The notes: a model not told the origin generated them from the letters alone. Positions 1-8,379 are shown, counted from the stretch's first letter. The stretch is DNA of 64,000 nt from Verrucomicrobiales bacterium (GCA_002721895.1 PBLV01000044.1:55340-119339), one strand, 5' to 3'. Translations and numbers: made by a program.

Positions 1-1
1 T

Positions 2-1819
2 GCCAAGCGGCCGCCCGACGAGTTGAAACAAGAGTTCATCGCCAGTCGGGACAATTGGTTCCGCCCCGTCCAGTTTGCCAACGCCCCAGACGGCTGCCTC
101 TACATCGCCGACATGTACCGCGAAACCATTGAGCATCCCTGGTCCATCCCGCAGTCGATCAAAAAGCATCTCGACCTCAACAGCGGCAACGACCGGGGCC
201 GCATTTGGCGCATCGCTCCAAAGGGTTTCAATCCGCCTCGTCGTAAACTGCCCGGCAACATGAACCTCGCCGAACTGGCCGCCACTCTGGAGCACTCCAA
301 CGGCTGGCATCGCGACACCGCCGCCCGACTCATCTATGAAAGGCAGGATAAATCCATCACCCCGGCGTTGACAAAATTGGCCGCCCAGTCCAAGTCGTCC
401 GCCGGGCGCATCCATGCACTTTGGGCACTCCACGGCCTGGGTGCCCTCCAGCCCAGTCATCTGCTGCCCTCCCTGCAAAACGGACAGCCCCTCGTGCGCG
501 TCCAGGCCATGAGACTCGCCGAGCAGTTCACAAAGCATCCTAGTATCATCAACGCCATTCTGGAACAGGTGGACCACGAGTCATCCGCCGTCCGGTTCCA
601 GTGCGCCCTCACCGCCTCCATGCTGCCGACCAGTGAAAAGAAGAATCTGGCCACCGCCATTCTACTGACCAAATCCGGAGACGATCGCTGGCTCCAAGAC
701 GCTGCTCTTCATGCCTTGGACACAGGCCTGGACGACCTGTTCATCGCCATGCATGCCCAGCCGAAATTTCCCGGCAATTTAAAACTGGAACTACTCCGTC
801 TCATCGGCCGCCGCAATCGACCGGCCGAAATAGCCAGGATCACACTCCTGCTTGCACGGCGCGCCCCGGATGCGGAAACTCTCGCCTGGATCAACGCGCT
901 CGGAAAAGCCGCGCCCCACTTGCCCGCCTTGGAAAAGGAGGCCCTGCGCTGGCTAACCCTGCCCGCAAACGAGAAGCCCGACGACGCCTTGATTCCCGCC
1001 ATCCCGCTGGCAACCCGCCGGGGCTTTCGTGAAGCCGCGCCCGCCCTCGTCACCGTGGCGAACACCCGCAAATCCGATGCCGTCAGGATCGCGGCCATCC
1101 AAGCTTTGGCGGAATTTTCAGACGACCAAATCGCCCAACACCTCTTGAACCTTTGGTCCCGGTCATCTTCACGTCTCCGCGCTGAAATCTTGGGGGCCAT
1201 GACCGGCCGGCCCAGCCGGGTTGATGCGCTCTTGGACGAAGTCGAAAAAGGTGGATTCAAAAAAGCCGACCTGCCCGCTTCTACACTCGCCGTGCTCCGC
1301 AATCAAAAGGATCAACGTTTAAAGGCACGCGCCATCAAACTTTTGGGAGCACCGCCACCATCCAAAACCCTACAGGAAGTGCTACGCGGCTTCCTGCCCG
1401 CGCTCAAGCTCAAGGGCAACGCGGAACGAGGTGGAACAATTTTCACTCAACGATGTGCAACGTGCCACCGGGCAGACCGGGCCGGATATGCCTTGGGGCC
1501 GGACTTGGAAACCCTCAAAACCACGGGCCCTGAAAAGATTCTGGCCAACCTGATCGATCCCAACCGCGAAGTATTGGCCAGTTATGTAGCCTACAACATC
1601 ACAACTCAGGATGGTGAAGAAATTGTCGGATTGCTCGGCGATGAAACCACCACGCATGTCCGGGTGAAACTGCCGCTGGGCAAGGAACGTCTGCTGCCCC
1701 GCAACGAAGTGCGCGCCATGCGAAGCCAAGGCCGGTCCATCATGCCCGAGGGGCTGGAGGCCGGCCTCACCCACCAGCACATGGCGGATCTGCTGGCATT
1801 CATCACGTCACTGAAGTAA
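2..1819 (+). CDS. PVC-type heme-binding HEAT-repeat protein (5' partial)
   Basis: The reading frame is open from the first bases of the window, so the N-terminus lies upstream and about 605 residues are visible. The visible N-terminal part (WFRPVQFANAPDGCLYIADMY) is the end of a beta-propeller membrane-bound dehydrogenase-like domain. A long alpha-helical HEAT-like middle follows, then a C-terminal cytochrome module with the heme motif CATCH encoded at 1454-1468. A Met in RSIMPEGL could be the distal heme ligand. This order is typical of the Pirellula/Verrucomicrobium-type c-type cytochrome family, thought to be exported and to take part in periplasmic oxidation. The substrate cannot be read from the sequence. 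The TTG at 23 is only an internal codon. The gene converges on the next one with a 6-base gap. Confidence 0.9.
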   Translation, partial: AKRPPDELKQEFIASRDNWFRPVQFANAPDGCLYIADMYRETIEHPWSIPQSIKKHLDLNSGNDRGRIWRIAPKGFNPPRRKLPGNMNLAELAATLEHSNGWHRDTAARLIYERQDKSITPALTKLAAQSKSSAGRIHALWALHGLGALQPSHLLPSLQNGQPLVRVQAMRLAEQFTKHPSIINAILEQVDHESSAVRFQCALTASMLPTSEKKNLATAILLTKSGDDRWLQDAALHALDTGLDDLFIAMHAQPKFPGNLKLELLRLIGRRNRPAEIARITLLLARRAPDAETLAWINALGKAAPHLPALEKEALRWLTLPANEKPDDALIPAIPLATRRGFREAAPALVTVANTRKSDAVRIAAIQALAEFSDDQIAQHLLNLWSRSSSRLRAEILGAMTGRPSRVDALLDEVEKGGFKKADLPASTLAVLRNQKDQRLKARAIKLLGAPPPSKTLQEVLRGFLPALKLKGNAERGGTIFTQRCATCHRADRAGYALGPDLETLKTTGPEKILANLIDPNREVLASYVAYNITTQDGEEIVGLLGDETTTHVRVKLPLGKERLLPRNEVRAMRSQGRSIMPEGLEAGLTHQHMADLLAFITSLK

Positions 1820-1825
1820 GCCCGG

Positions 1826-3082
1826 TTATTTTCCCGGCCGAATCACGTCGCCCATTTGCAGGCGCGCCCGTGCCGCGCCGGATGGAAAGCGCAACACCGC
1901 CCTGCCATTGGTGATGCGAAGCACCTCCATCTTGGCCACCACTAGGCCATCACGCCAAACCCACGCCACCTGCCCCTTGCGCGCGTCCCTCCAGTCTGTC
2001 TCGGCAAAGCCGTACTGGGCATGTACACGGGTGATCTTGTGAGTGGAACCAGTGGCATTTGTCTGCGGCGCGGGAATGGTGGGCAGTGTGGTACGGCTCG
2101 AATTATTTCGCTCGGCGGCAGCATCTTCCAGCCGGGCGAGGCGGCTAGTTAACTCGGCCATTTGTACGAGAAGATTTTCCTTTTCCGCCTCGGCCGTTTT
2201 CAACTCCGCCCGCAGTGCGGCAAGATCTCGCGCCTGTTGGGCCACCTTGGGGTCGGGCATAGACTTGGGCTCGGGTCGATTGGCCATGCGAGCGATTTCT
2301 TTTTTAAGAGATTCGTTGGCACTACGCAGAATCTGAATTTGCCGTGTCATGCGGGCAGCCAGAACACGTTCACCAGCCAATTCTTTTTGGGCGTCCTTCA
2401 ACTCACGGGCCTGCTCGGCAGCTTTTCGCTCGCTTCCTTTTCGTACACCCACTTGGTGCTCCAGCTGCCGGACCCGCGACTGGGCGGCGGCCAAAGCACG
2501 CCGCATCGCAGCCTCGCGTGCGGCCTTTTCCTCATCGCAATCCTTCTCTTTCTTTCGATGCTCAAGAATCACCGCCTGGGCCTGCTGCAGTTCACCCTGT
2601 TGAAGGGCCAACTGGCGCTGCAGAGTAGCGACATCTTCCTGATGCTGTTTCACCCATTGCGCCTTGGCCTGGTCGAAGTGAAATGCCTGAGCCTGCATTT
2701 GCCGTTGGGCATTTTTCACGGCGGCGTTGGCTCGCGCGGTCACATCAGGCGACACACCCTGTTGTTTACAGCGGATTTCAATTTTCTCATCTCGAGTGAC
2801 AATCTTGGCTTGCACAAACTCGACATTTTTTCGCCGGGCCTGTTCGCGAATGATTTTGCGATCGAGCTGCGCAATGCGCTTGTTGGCCTTATCCATCTCC
2901 GCGCGGTGCGCCTCGGCACGCTGCGCCCAAGGGCCAAGTAACACCCAGATGATCAAGCCACACAGGAAAATGATGAACAACAGGCAGGCACGCAGAACGC
3001 GCTTGCGAAGGAGTGGATGGCCGCGGGGAATGCGCTGGATTCTCACGGGGCCGACAGGGGATGCCTCGTCGGGGGGTTTCAT
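1826..3082 (-). CDS. Membrane-anchored coiled-coil protein
   Basis: 418 residues. A basic proline-rich N-terminus precedes one hydrophobic segment (about residues 28-50, with LLFIIFLCGLIIW). About 270 residues of highly charged heptad-like coiled coil rich in Q, A, K, E and R follow. A compact C-terminal region (about 350-418) begins ITRVHAQYGFAETDW and ends VLRFPSGAARARLQMGDVIRP, which reads like a small beta-barrel or SH3-like module. The likely topology is a single-pass inner-membrane protein with a periplasmic coiled coil. It follows the lipoprotein gene on the same strand with a 58-base gap, so the two may share a transcript. No family is recognised and the function is unknown. Confidence 0.75.
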   Translation of the reverse strand: MKPPDEASPVGPVRIQRIPRGHPLLRKRVLRACLLFIIFLCGLIIWVLLGPWAQRAEAHRAEMDKANKRIAQLDRKIIREQARRKNVEFVQAKIVTRDEKIEIRCKQQGVSPDVTARANAAVKNAQRQMQAQAFHFDQAKAQWVKQHQEDVATLQRQLALQQGELQQAQAVILEHRKKEKDCDEEKAAREAAMRRALAAAQSRVRQLEHQVGVRKGSERKAAEQARELKDAQKELAGERVLAARMTRQIQILRSANESLKKEIARMANRPEPKSMPDPKVAQQARDLAALRAELKTAEAEKENLLVQMAELTSRLARLEDAAAERNNSSRTTLPTIPAPQTNATGSTHKITRVHAQYGFAETDWRDARKGQVAWVWRDGLVVAKMEVLRITNGRAVLRFPSGAARARLQMGDVIRPGK

Positions 3083-3140
3083 GAGGTCTGTGGTTGGTGC
3101 CCACCATAAGATACCTCATTTTGCCGGATTCGCAACCGGC

Positions 3141-3641
3141 TCAGGGATCAAGCCGACGCAGGAAACTAGCGCGGTAGTCGTAATAAATATAGTCACGCAC
3201 AACAACCTGGTTCACCCAGCGCCCCTCGGTCTCCACGGTGACCCCGTTGACGGTGACACGTTCGCCGGGGACAAACTCGCGGGTGTTTTCCAGCCGCTGC
3301 GATTCGCGGTCAAACTTTTGTGAAGTAACCACCACCATCGCCCCAACCGCCTTGGCATGGCGCGGCAAATGCGAGGCGGGTGGTTGGTTGGCAGTATTAA
3401 ATTCCGATGTGCCCAGCAGCTCATGCCCTGATTCGCGGAGCGCCCGAACCGTGTCCGAATGGTTCTCCATGAGAACGGGCCGAAGAGAAGGCTCGGGTAC
3501 ATCCTCCCGTGGCGCATCGGGAAGCGTAACGAGTGGAATGTAATGCGTCTCGTATTTGTTCTCCGAAAGCCTGTCGAGCACCGAGCAGCCGGAACATACC
3601 AGCAACAACAAGAACACAAACATAGAGACAGGCCATTTCAT
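3141..3641 (-). CDS. Small lipoprotein of unknown function
   Basis: 166 residues with a classic lipoprotein signal: basic start, hydrophobic stretch and lipobox CSGC near residue 19, so the product should be lipid-anchored. The mature part contains HAKAVGAMVVVTSQKFD and ends in an aromatic-rich stretch (RDYIYYDYRASFLRR). No catalytic motif was seen and no named family is recognised. It is first of an apparent two-gene unit with the coiled-coil membrane protein. A candidate promoter lies just upstream at 3667-3694. No Shine-Dalgarno-like sequence precedes the ATG. Confidence 0.75.
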   Translation of the reverse strand: MKWPVSMFVFLLLLVCSGCSVLDRLSENKYETHYIPLVTLPDAPREDVPEPSLRPVLMENHSDTVRALRESGHELLGTSEFNTANQPPASHLPRHAKAVGAMVVVTSQKFDRESQRLENTREFVPGERVTVNGVTVETEGRWVNQVVVRDYIYYDYRASFLRRLDP

Positions 3642-3666
3642 ACGTACGCGTATCTATTCACGTCCG

Positions 3667-3694
3667 AACCTAACCTCTTCGCGTCCTTTGTCAA
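3667..3694 (-). promoter_or_regulatory. Candidate sigma-70-type promoter for the lipoprotein gene
   Basis: On the minus strand a perfect TTGACA (3694-3689) is followed after 16 bases by TAGGTT (3672-3667), a weak -10 with 3 of 6 consensus bases. The predicted transcript would start about 20 bases before the ATG at 3641. This is motif evidence only. Confidence 0.35.
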
Positions 3695-3699
3695 CCGGT

Positions 3700-4010
3700 T
3701 AATCGACACGAGAACCACCGCGGAGGCAACCCGCGGTGGTATCCGCTCACATCGCGCAGCGGCGGTCTCACTCTCTCGGTCAGGCCTAACAGAAAGCATT
3801 CCTTGCGGAACCTGTGTCTTCCAGCGTTTGCTAGGCAGGGTTACTGGTCTGCCTGACGGTACTTTTAACCCTTTTTCCCCAGAGTCCAGCGGGCTGAAAC
3901 TTGCCAGGCGTTGGGCTGGCCGGGTAGCAAATCCTGCTGCTGTACCCATCAAGGTGTACGTAGCATCGGGTGTGCCATAGTTCTCCCGGGATTTAAGTTG
4001 TGAATAACTT
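3700..4010. other. Geneless, strongly structured stretch (candidate structured RNA)
   Basis: No plausible gene lies between the GNAT gene and the lipoprotein promoter. The stretch is rich in inverted repeats: a perfect 10-base stem ACCACCGCGG/CCGCGGTGGT (3714-3723 with 3731-3740, 7-base loop); a CGAGA/TCTCG pair (3709-3713 with 3774-3778) that could enclose it and neighbouring helices; a TTCC-GCAA-GGAA hairpin (minus strand, about 3800) with a GNRA loop; GGCAG/CTGCC (about 3835-3860); and GGGTA/TACCC (about 3920-3950). None is followed by a T tract. It does not match tmRNA, RNase P RNA, 4.5S RNA or the common riboswitch consensus motifs as I remember them. The strand is undecided. A leader RNA, an unknown small RNA or a repeat remnant are all possible. 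Confidence 0.4.
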
Positions 4011-4496
4011 TCAAGCCTTGGCCGCCAACCGCCGCAAGGGGTCACCGCTCATGCGGAAAAGCCGCCATTCCGACATTTGTTCGGCACCCAAATCCTCGTA
4101 AAAATTGATGGCGGGCTCGTTCCAATCCAAGGCCACCCATTCGAATCGGGCGCAGCCGCGGTCCACGGCAATTTTTGCCAAGTGCGCCAGCAGGATTTTG
4201 CCGATCCCGTGACGGCGAAATTCCGGCTTCACATACAGGTCTTCCAAGTACAGGCCCCGGCGCCCCATAAAGGTTGAAAAGTTATGGAAATAAACGGCGT
4301 AAGCAACGGGATCACCGTCCATCTCCGCGATGACCGCCTCGGCGACGGATTCCGCGCCAAAGAGGGAATCATGCAGGCTGGCCTCCGTGGCGACGACCTC
4401 ATGCAGCAGTTTCTCGTATTCGGCTATGCCGCGGATGAACTCCAGCAACAACGGCACGTCGGCCTCCGTGGCCTGACGGATAATCGGCTTGTCCAT
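4011..4496 (-). CDS. GNAT N-acetyltransferase, diamine/thialysine acetyltransferase type
   Basis: 161 residues, a full-length single GNAT domain. The acetyl-CoA pyrophosphate loop is RRHGIGK (94-100), preceded by the beta4 strand LYLEDLYVKPEF. The later segment WVALDWNEPAINFYEDLGA is characteristic of the spermidine/spermine acetyltransferase (SSAT/SAT2-like) subgroup, so the substrate is probably a polyamine or an amine-bearing amino acid. The gene starts 16 bases after glmM stops and may be the last gene of the folP-cdaA-cdaR-glmM operon. An unrelated small-molecule substrate cannot be excluded. Confidence 0.88.
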   Translation of the reverse strand: MDKPIIRQATEADVPLLLEFIRGIAEYEKLLHEVVATEASLHDSLFGAESVAEAVIAEMDGDPVAYAVYFHNFSTFMGRRGLYLEDLYVKPEFRRHGIGKILLAHLAKIAVDRGCARFEWVALDWNEPAINFYEDLGAEQMSEWRLFRMSGDPLRRLAAKA

Positions 4497-4512
4497 GAAT
4501 TTTCAGTGACGG

Positions 4513-5901
4513 TCAGGCCCCGATCTGGCGAGTGAGTTCACCGGCGATCTTCCCGGTCCATTCCTCCAGCAGCGCCTCATCCGGGCCCTCCAGCAACAGG
4601 CGAACCTTGGGTTCGGTTCCCGAATAACGCAGCAGAAGGCGACTGCTTTTGGATTTCAGGTTCGCCTCCGCCTCGGCAACAAGTTCATTGACACTTTCAA
4701 GCTCGTCAAAGGGCTTCTTTTCCTTCACCTGAATGTTGGTGATGACTTGGGGATGGCGCACCCAGCATTGGGCAAGCTCGGAGAGCGGCTGGCCGGTTTC
4801 CTGCATGATGCGAAGCACCTGCAACGCAGCCACCAAGCCATCGCCCGCAGTGCCATGTTCGCTGAAAAGAATATGGCCGCTGGATTCCCCCCCAAGGCTG
4901 TAGCCGCCCTTGAGCATGGCATCGATGACATGCTTGTCACCCACAGGCGTGCGCAGGAGTTCCCCCCCCGCGTTCACCAGAGCCGCCTCCAAGCCGCTGT
5001 TCGTCATCACCGTACCCACGAGGGTCTTCTCCTGCAGGGCATCCTTGTTTAAAAGGTCCAAAGCACAGATGGCAAGGATGCCGTCGCCGTCAACCAACTG
5101 GCCTTTCTCGTCGCAGAGCAGCACCCGATCGGCATCCCCGTCATGGGTGATACCCAAATTTGCGGCGTGTTTTTCCACCTTGTGGCAAAGGTATTGCGGA
5201 TGCATGGACCCACAGCCCGCGTTGATGTTCTTGCCGTCGGGCTGGTCGCCGTAGGCGATGACTTCCGCTCCAAGTTCCCGAAGCGTGGTGGGGGTGGATT
5301 TGTAGGCCGCACCATGGGCGCAATCGACGACAATCCGAAATCCCTCAAGGGTCTGGCCACGTGGAAAAGAGCGCTTGGCAAACTCAACATAACGGCCCAG
5401 AGCGTCATCAATCCGCACGGCTTTACCAATCTCGGCAGCGGTGGGCCGCACGTTGTCAATCTCGCCGCTAAACACAAGCTGCTCGATCTGCCGTTCGATG
5501 GCATCATCGAGCTTGTAACCATCGTGGCGAAAGAACTTGATGCCGTTGTCGTCGTAGGGATTGTGGGAAGCGGTGATGGCCAAACCGGCGTCGGCGCGCA
5601 GAGCTAGGGTGATGCGGGCGATGCCGGGGGTGGGCAGCGGGCCAATGAACAGGACATCCACGCCCATGGAGAGAATGCCGCTGGCGAGGGCATTCTCAAG
5701 CATGTAGCCGGAGAGCCGCGTGTCCTTGCCGATGACGATGCGGTGTTTCTCGCGGCTGCGCGACTCGGGATTCAGGTTCTTGAAGACATGGGCGGCGGCG
5801 CGGCCAAGTTTAAGAGCGGTCTCGGCGGTAACCGGTTCCTGATTGGCGCGGCCGCGGACGCCATCCGTGCCAAAGATGCGGCTGGGATCAGAAGCACTCA
5901 T
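4513..5901 (-). CDS. glmM: Phosphoglucosamine mutase GlmM
   Basis: 462 residues, normal length for the family. It converts glucosamine-6-phosphate to glucosamine-1-phosphate on the way to UDP-GlcNAc for peptidoglycan. The N-terminal signature FGTDGVRG (10-17), the phospho-serine loop TASHNP with Ser112, the Mg-binding loop DGDADR (254-259) and the C-terminal phosphate-binding RYSGTEPKVR are all present. The start codon overlaps the stop of the preceding small membrane gene as ATGA (5898-5901). Its place after cdaA and a cdaR-like gene is the conserved context in which c-di-AMP synthesis is tied to GlmM. Confidence 0.97.
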   Translation of the reverse strand: MSASDPSRIFGTDGVRGRANQEPVTAETALKLGRAAAHVFKNLNPESRSREKHRIVIGKDTRLSGYMLENALASGILSMGVDVLFIGPLPTPGIARITLALRADAGLAITASHNPYDDNGIKFFRHDGYKLDDAIERQIEQLVFSGEIDNVRPTAAEIGKAVRIDDALGRYVEFAKRSFPRGQTLEGFRIVVDCAHGAAYKSTPTTLRELGAEVIAYGDQPDGKNINAGCGSMHPQYLCHKVEKHAANLGITHDGDADRVLLCDEKGQLVDGDGILAICALDLLNKDALQEKTLVGTVMTNSGLEAALVNAGGELLRTPVGDKHVIDAMLKGGYSLGGESSGHILFSEHGTAGDGLVAALQVLRIMQETGQPLSELAQCWVRHPQVITNIQVKEKKPFDELESVNELVAEAEANLKSKSSRLLLRYSGTEPKVRLLLEGPDEALLEEWTGKIAGELTRQIGA

Positions 5902-6104
5902 TTCTTGGGCAGAGGAAACTGGATGGGAGCGTTGGTCAATGTATTGGCGGTATTGGGGGGTTTTTCCTTGGCCGCCGGGACCCGGGGGCTGGCATCATAA
6001 GAATAGCGCAGGTTGGCGCTGAGCTTGATCACCCACCACAACACGACGGCCAGCCCGAGCGAAACGAGCTTAAGTCCCATATCTTGTGTCAGCCGTTGTT
6101 TCAT
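5898..6104 (-). CDS. Stub CdaR/YbbR-like membrane protein
   Basis: Only 68 residues. The N-terminus (DMGLKLVSLGLAVVLWWVI, about 9-27) is the typical membrane helix that opens CdaR (YbbR) proteins. A short proline-rich polar tail to residue 68 follows, and none of the extracytoplasmic YbbR repeats of a normal CdaR is present. It sits exactly where cdaR is expected, between cdaA and glmM, and overlaps both neighbours by 4 bases as ATGA. No continuation of YbbR repeats exists in another frame, because glmM starts at once. I infer a reduced CdaR that keeps the membrane part that could contact CdaA. An unrelated single-pass protein is less likely. Confidence 0.75.
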   Translation of the reverse strand: MKQRLTQDMGLKLVSLGLAVVLWWVIKLSANLRYSYDASPRVPAAKEKPPNTANTLTNAPIQFPLPKK

Positions 6105-7021
6105 CCTGATTCGCTGGCACCGGTCTTACTGGATCGCTCGGGCAATTGTCGCAGCGATTCGCGTAGCCGGGCGCGCCATTGGGTAAAAGTGCCCTCGGGT
6201 TTTTTCTCGGGTTCAACGAGTGTGGCCTCAAGAAATTCGTTGAGCTTGTCTAGGTCCACATCGCGGTGCAGTGCGCCGTCCTGACAATAGGAGATGGCAC
6301 CGGTTTCCTCGGAAACAATAATGGCCAGCGCATCAGTATCTTCGGTGATGCCGATGGCGGCCCGATGGCGGGTGCCGAGGGTTTTCCGGATGTCCTGCCG
6401 GCTGGTGAGCGGAAATATGCAGGCGGCATGAGAAATGCGCTCACCACTGATAATCACGCCACCGTCATGCAGCGGGCTGTTGGGGAAAAAGAGGGATTCA
6501 ATCACCTCGGCGGAAGCCTTGCAGTCCATCTCCACGGCGGAGTGAAGGTCGTGATGCACATCCACGGCGCGTTCAACGACGATCAGTGCTCCCGTGCGGC
6601 TGCGGGCCAAACGACGGGAGGCGTCGATCAACATGACGATGTTCTCCTGCTGGCGTTCCTCGCCGGTATTAAAGATTGGCAGATTGCCCAGCCCGGCCAG
6701 CAGACGGCGCAACTCGGGCTGGAATAGGATCAGGATGGCCAGCACCAAGAATGCGAACACGGCCTGAAGCAGCCAACTGAGTACCTGCAGATGCAGAATC
6801 TCCGTCACCAAGGTCAACGCCATAAGCAACAGAAAACCGGCCACCACCGGCCAGCCGCGGGTGCGCTTGAGGTATTGGAAGGCGTAGTAAATGACCACCG
6901 CTAGGACGCCAATTTCCGCCACGGCGCGCACCATCCACAGCCAATTGAGCAACCACCAGTCCCGTATGTCCAGCAACCAGCCGGGCAAATCTGTGACCAG
7001 CAACATGGGTTCCGGGATCAT
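6101..7021 (-). CDS. cdaA: Diadenylate cyclase CdaA
   Basis: 306 residues. Three predicted membrane helices (about 35-50, 57-75 and 80-100) are followed by a linker and a DAC (DisA_N) domain with the catalytic signatures LHDGGVI (184-190) and GTRHRAAIG (216-224). The enzyme makes c-di-AMP from two ATP at the cytoplasmic face of the membrane. Gene order folP-cdaA-(cdaR)-glmM with 4-base overlaps on both sides indicates one transcript and tight coupling. The C-terminal tail of about 60 residues is charged and of unknown role. Confidence 0.96.
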   Translation of the reverse strand: MIPEPMLLVTDLPGWLLDIRDWWLLNWLWMVRAVAEIGVLAVVIYYAFQYLKRTRGWPVVAGFLLLMALTLVTEILHLQVLSWLLQAVFAFLVLAILILFQPELRRLLAGLGNLPIFNTGEERQQENIVMLIDASRRLARSRTGALIVVERAVDVHHDLHSAVEMDCKASAEVIESLFFPNSPLHDGGVIISGERISHAACIFPLTSRQDIRKTLGTRHRAAIGITEDTDALAIIVSEETGAISYCQDGALHRDVDLDKLNEFLEATLVEPEKKPEGTFTQWRARLRESLRQLPERSSKTGASESG

Positions 7022-7851
7022 TGTGATTTTAAAATTGCCTCCGTTGTTCGCAGGGCCCGCACGGTCTCCAAGACATCGTGCACGCGAATAATGCGTGCCC
7101 CGGCGGCCACGGCATGGCAGGCGCTGGCGAGGCTGCCGGACAGGCGATCCTCCACCGCCGCCCCAGTCAGCGCCCCCAAGAACGACTTGCGCGAAGCACC
7201 CACCACCAAGGGCCGCCCCAGCGTTGTAAAGCGGGTGAGGTTTGCGAGCAATGCCAAATTGTGCGCCACCGTCTTGCCAAAACCAATCCCCGGATCCAGG
7301 GCCACCTGCTCGGCCGCCACGCCGGCCGCCGCCAAGCGTTCTAGGCGGTCAATAAAGAACGCCTCCACCTCGGCCACCACGTCGGTGTACTCGGGCTGGT
7401 CCTGCATAGTTTCCGGTGTGCCGTGCATGTGCATGGCGATGTACCCTGCGCCTGTATCAGCCGCCACGCGCCAGAGGGTATCCTCCCGGCGGTTGGCGGC
7501 AATATCGTTGATAACCGCCGCACCGGCTGCCACAGCCGCCTTGGCCACGGCGGGCTTCTGCGTGTCAATAGATACCGGAACGCCCGACTCCGCCGCCAAC
7601 TGCCTGACCACCGGGATGACTCGCCGCAATTCCTCGTCCTCGGACACCGGTTCCGCGCCGGGCCGGGTTGATTCCCCGCCGACATCCAGCAACCCCGCGC
7701 CGTCAGCTGCCAGACGCAGACCGTGCGCCACCGCCGCCGACGCATCCACAAACCTGCCGCCATCGGAAAAAGAGTCCGGGGTGACATTGATGATTCCCAT
7801 CACCAGTGTCTCCAGAAACTCCAGCCGATGTTCGCCCGCCCGCCAAAGCAT
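7018..7851 (-). CDS. folP: Dihydropteroate synthase
   Basis: 277 residues, normal length. It joins 6-hydroxymethyl-dihydropterin diphosphate to p-aminobenzoate in folate synthesis. Signatures of the TIM barrel are visible: GIINVTPDSFSDGG (19-32), the loop DVGGESTRPG, VSIDTQKP, the conserved D-P-G-I-G-F-G-K segment and GASRKSF. The ATG at 7851 gives the best N-terminus. The stop overlaps the cdaA start as ATGA, which makes folP the likely first gene of the operon. A terminator for the upstream gene ends about 35 bases before the start, so the operon promoter must be very close to or overlap this point. Confidence 0.96.
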   Translation of the reverse strand: MLWRAGEHRLEFLETLVMGIINVTPDSFSDGGRFVDASAAVAHGLRLAADGAGLLDVGGESTRPGAEPVSEDEELRRVIPVVRQLAAESGVPVSIDTQKPAVAKAAVAAGAAVINDIAANRREDTLWRVAADTGAGYIAMHMHGTPETMQDQPEYTDVVAEVEAFFIDRLERLAAAGVAAEQVALDPGIGFGKTVAHNLALLANLTRFTTLGRPLVVGASRKSFLGALTGAAVEDRLSGSLASACHAVAAGARIIRVHDVLETVRALRTTEAILKSQ

Positions 7852-7884
7852 GCCCGACTATGCCACGCCACCCCCAGCCACCCC

Positions 7885-7916
7885 AAAAAAAAAACGGCCC
7901 CCGCGAACGGGGACCG
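7885..7916 (-). terminator. Intrinsic terminator of the tandem-repeat protein gene
   Basis: On the minus strand a 9-base-pair stem (CGGTCCCCG with CGGGGGCCG, one G-U pair) closed by a TTCG tetraloop is followed by ten T residues. It lies 16 bases past the stop of the repeat-protein gene and before folP on the same strand, so it should separate the two transcripts. Confidence 0.9.
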
Positions 7917-7932
7917 GCTGCTGGCTATGGTC

Positions 7933-8379
7933 TTATCGAAGATTGATGCGCCGGAACGGCTGCTGCAACGGGTTGGCGTTGTAGGTTGGCATTTGTACCG
8001 GCCGATACCGATAGAGATTGTAGCCGTTCTGCTGCTGGACCTGCGGCATGCGTTGGTTGAAGCCAAAGTTCTGCTGCATGGGCATGCGCTGTTGGAAACC
8101 GAAGTTCTGCTGGCTCTGCATGGGCATGCGCTGTTGGAAACCAAAGTTTTGTTGGCGCTGCATGGGCATGCGCTGGTTGAAGCCGAATTTCTGCTGCATG
8201 GGCATCATGTGGTTGAACCCAACTTTTTGGCCTCGCTGAAAAGCGTTGAATTCACGGCCCTTGTTTTTCGCAAACTCACCTTGGCGTTTGTTGGTCATGC
8301 AGCCTTCGCCTCCGGCCCGCGCCGTATCAGCCACGCCCAACATCAGGGCCGCGGCGGTGAATGTGAGGATCTGTTTCAT
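7933..8379 (-). CDS. Secreted Q/M/F-rich tandem-repeat protein
   Basis: 148 residues from the ATG at 8379, chosen because AGGAG lies 6 bases upstream and a clean signal peptide follows (MKQILTFTAAALMLGVADTARA). An upstream extension to 8478 would hide the signal. The mature protein is basic and low in complexity. Residues 51-113 consist of about five copies of an 11-14 residue unit of the form QQNFGFNQRMPMQ. The tail is rich in N, Q, P, Y and R. No enzyme motif was seen, and one Cys (27) remains in the mature part. The composition resembles amyloid-prone or adhesive matrix proteins, which is inference. A consensus ribosome site and strong terminator suggest high expression. Confidence 0.8.
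   Translation of the reverse strand: MKQILTFTAAALMLGVADTARAGGEGCMTNKRQGEFAKNKGREFNAFQRGQKVGFNHMMPMQQKFGFNQRMPMQRQQNFGFQQRMPMQSQQNFGFQQRMPMQQNFGFNQRMPQVQQQNGYNLYRYRPVQMPTYNANPLQQPFRRINLR
8041..8229 (-). repeat. In-gene tandem repeat, units of about 36-42 bp
   Basis: The nucleotide sequence repeats together with the protein. The plus-strand string CATGGGCATGCGCTG recurs, each time followed by a codon block for FGFxQR. Units are 14, 14 and 12 residues long, flanked by more diverged copies at both ends. Such arrays change copy number by slippage or recombination. Confidence 0.85.

Noticed and set aside
3700..4010. tmRNA, RNase P RNA, 6S, 4.5S RNA or cobalamin riboswitch at this position
   Set aside because: The key conserved stretches of these RNAs as I know them (for example the tRNA-like ends of tmRNA, the GAGGAAAGUCC core of RNase P or the B12 box) are not present on either strand.
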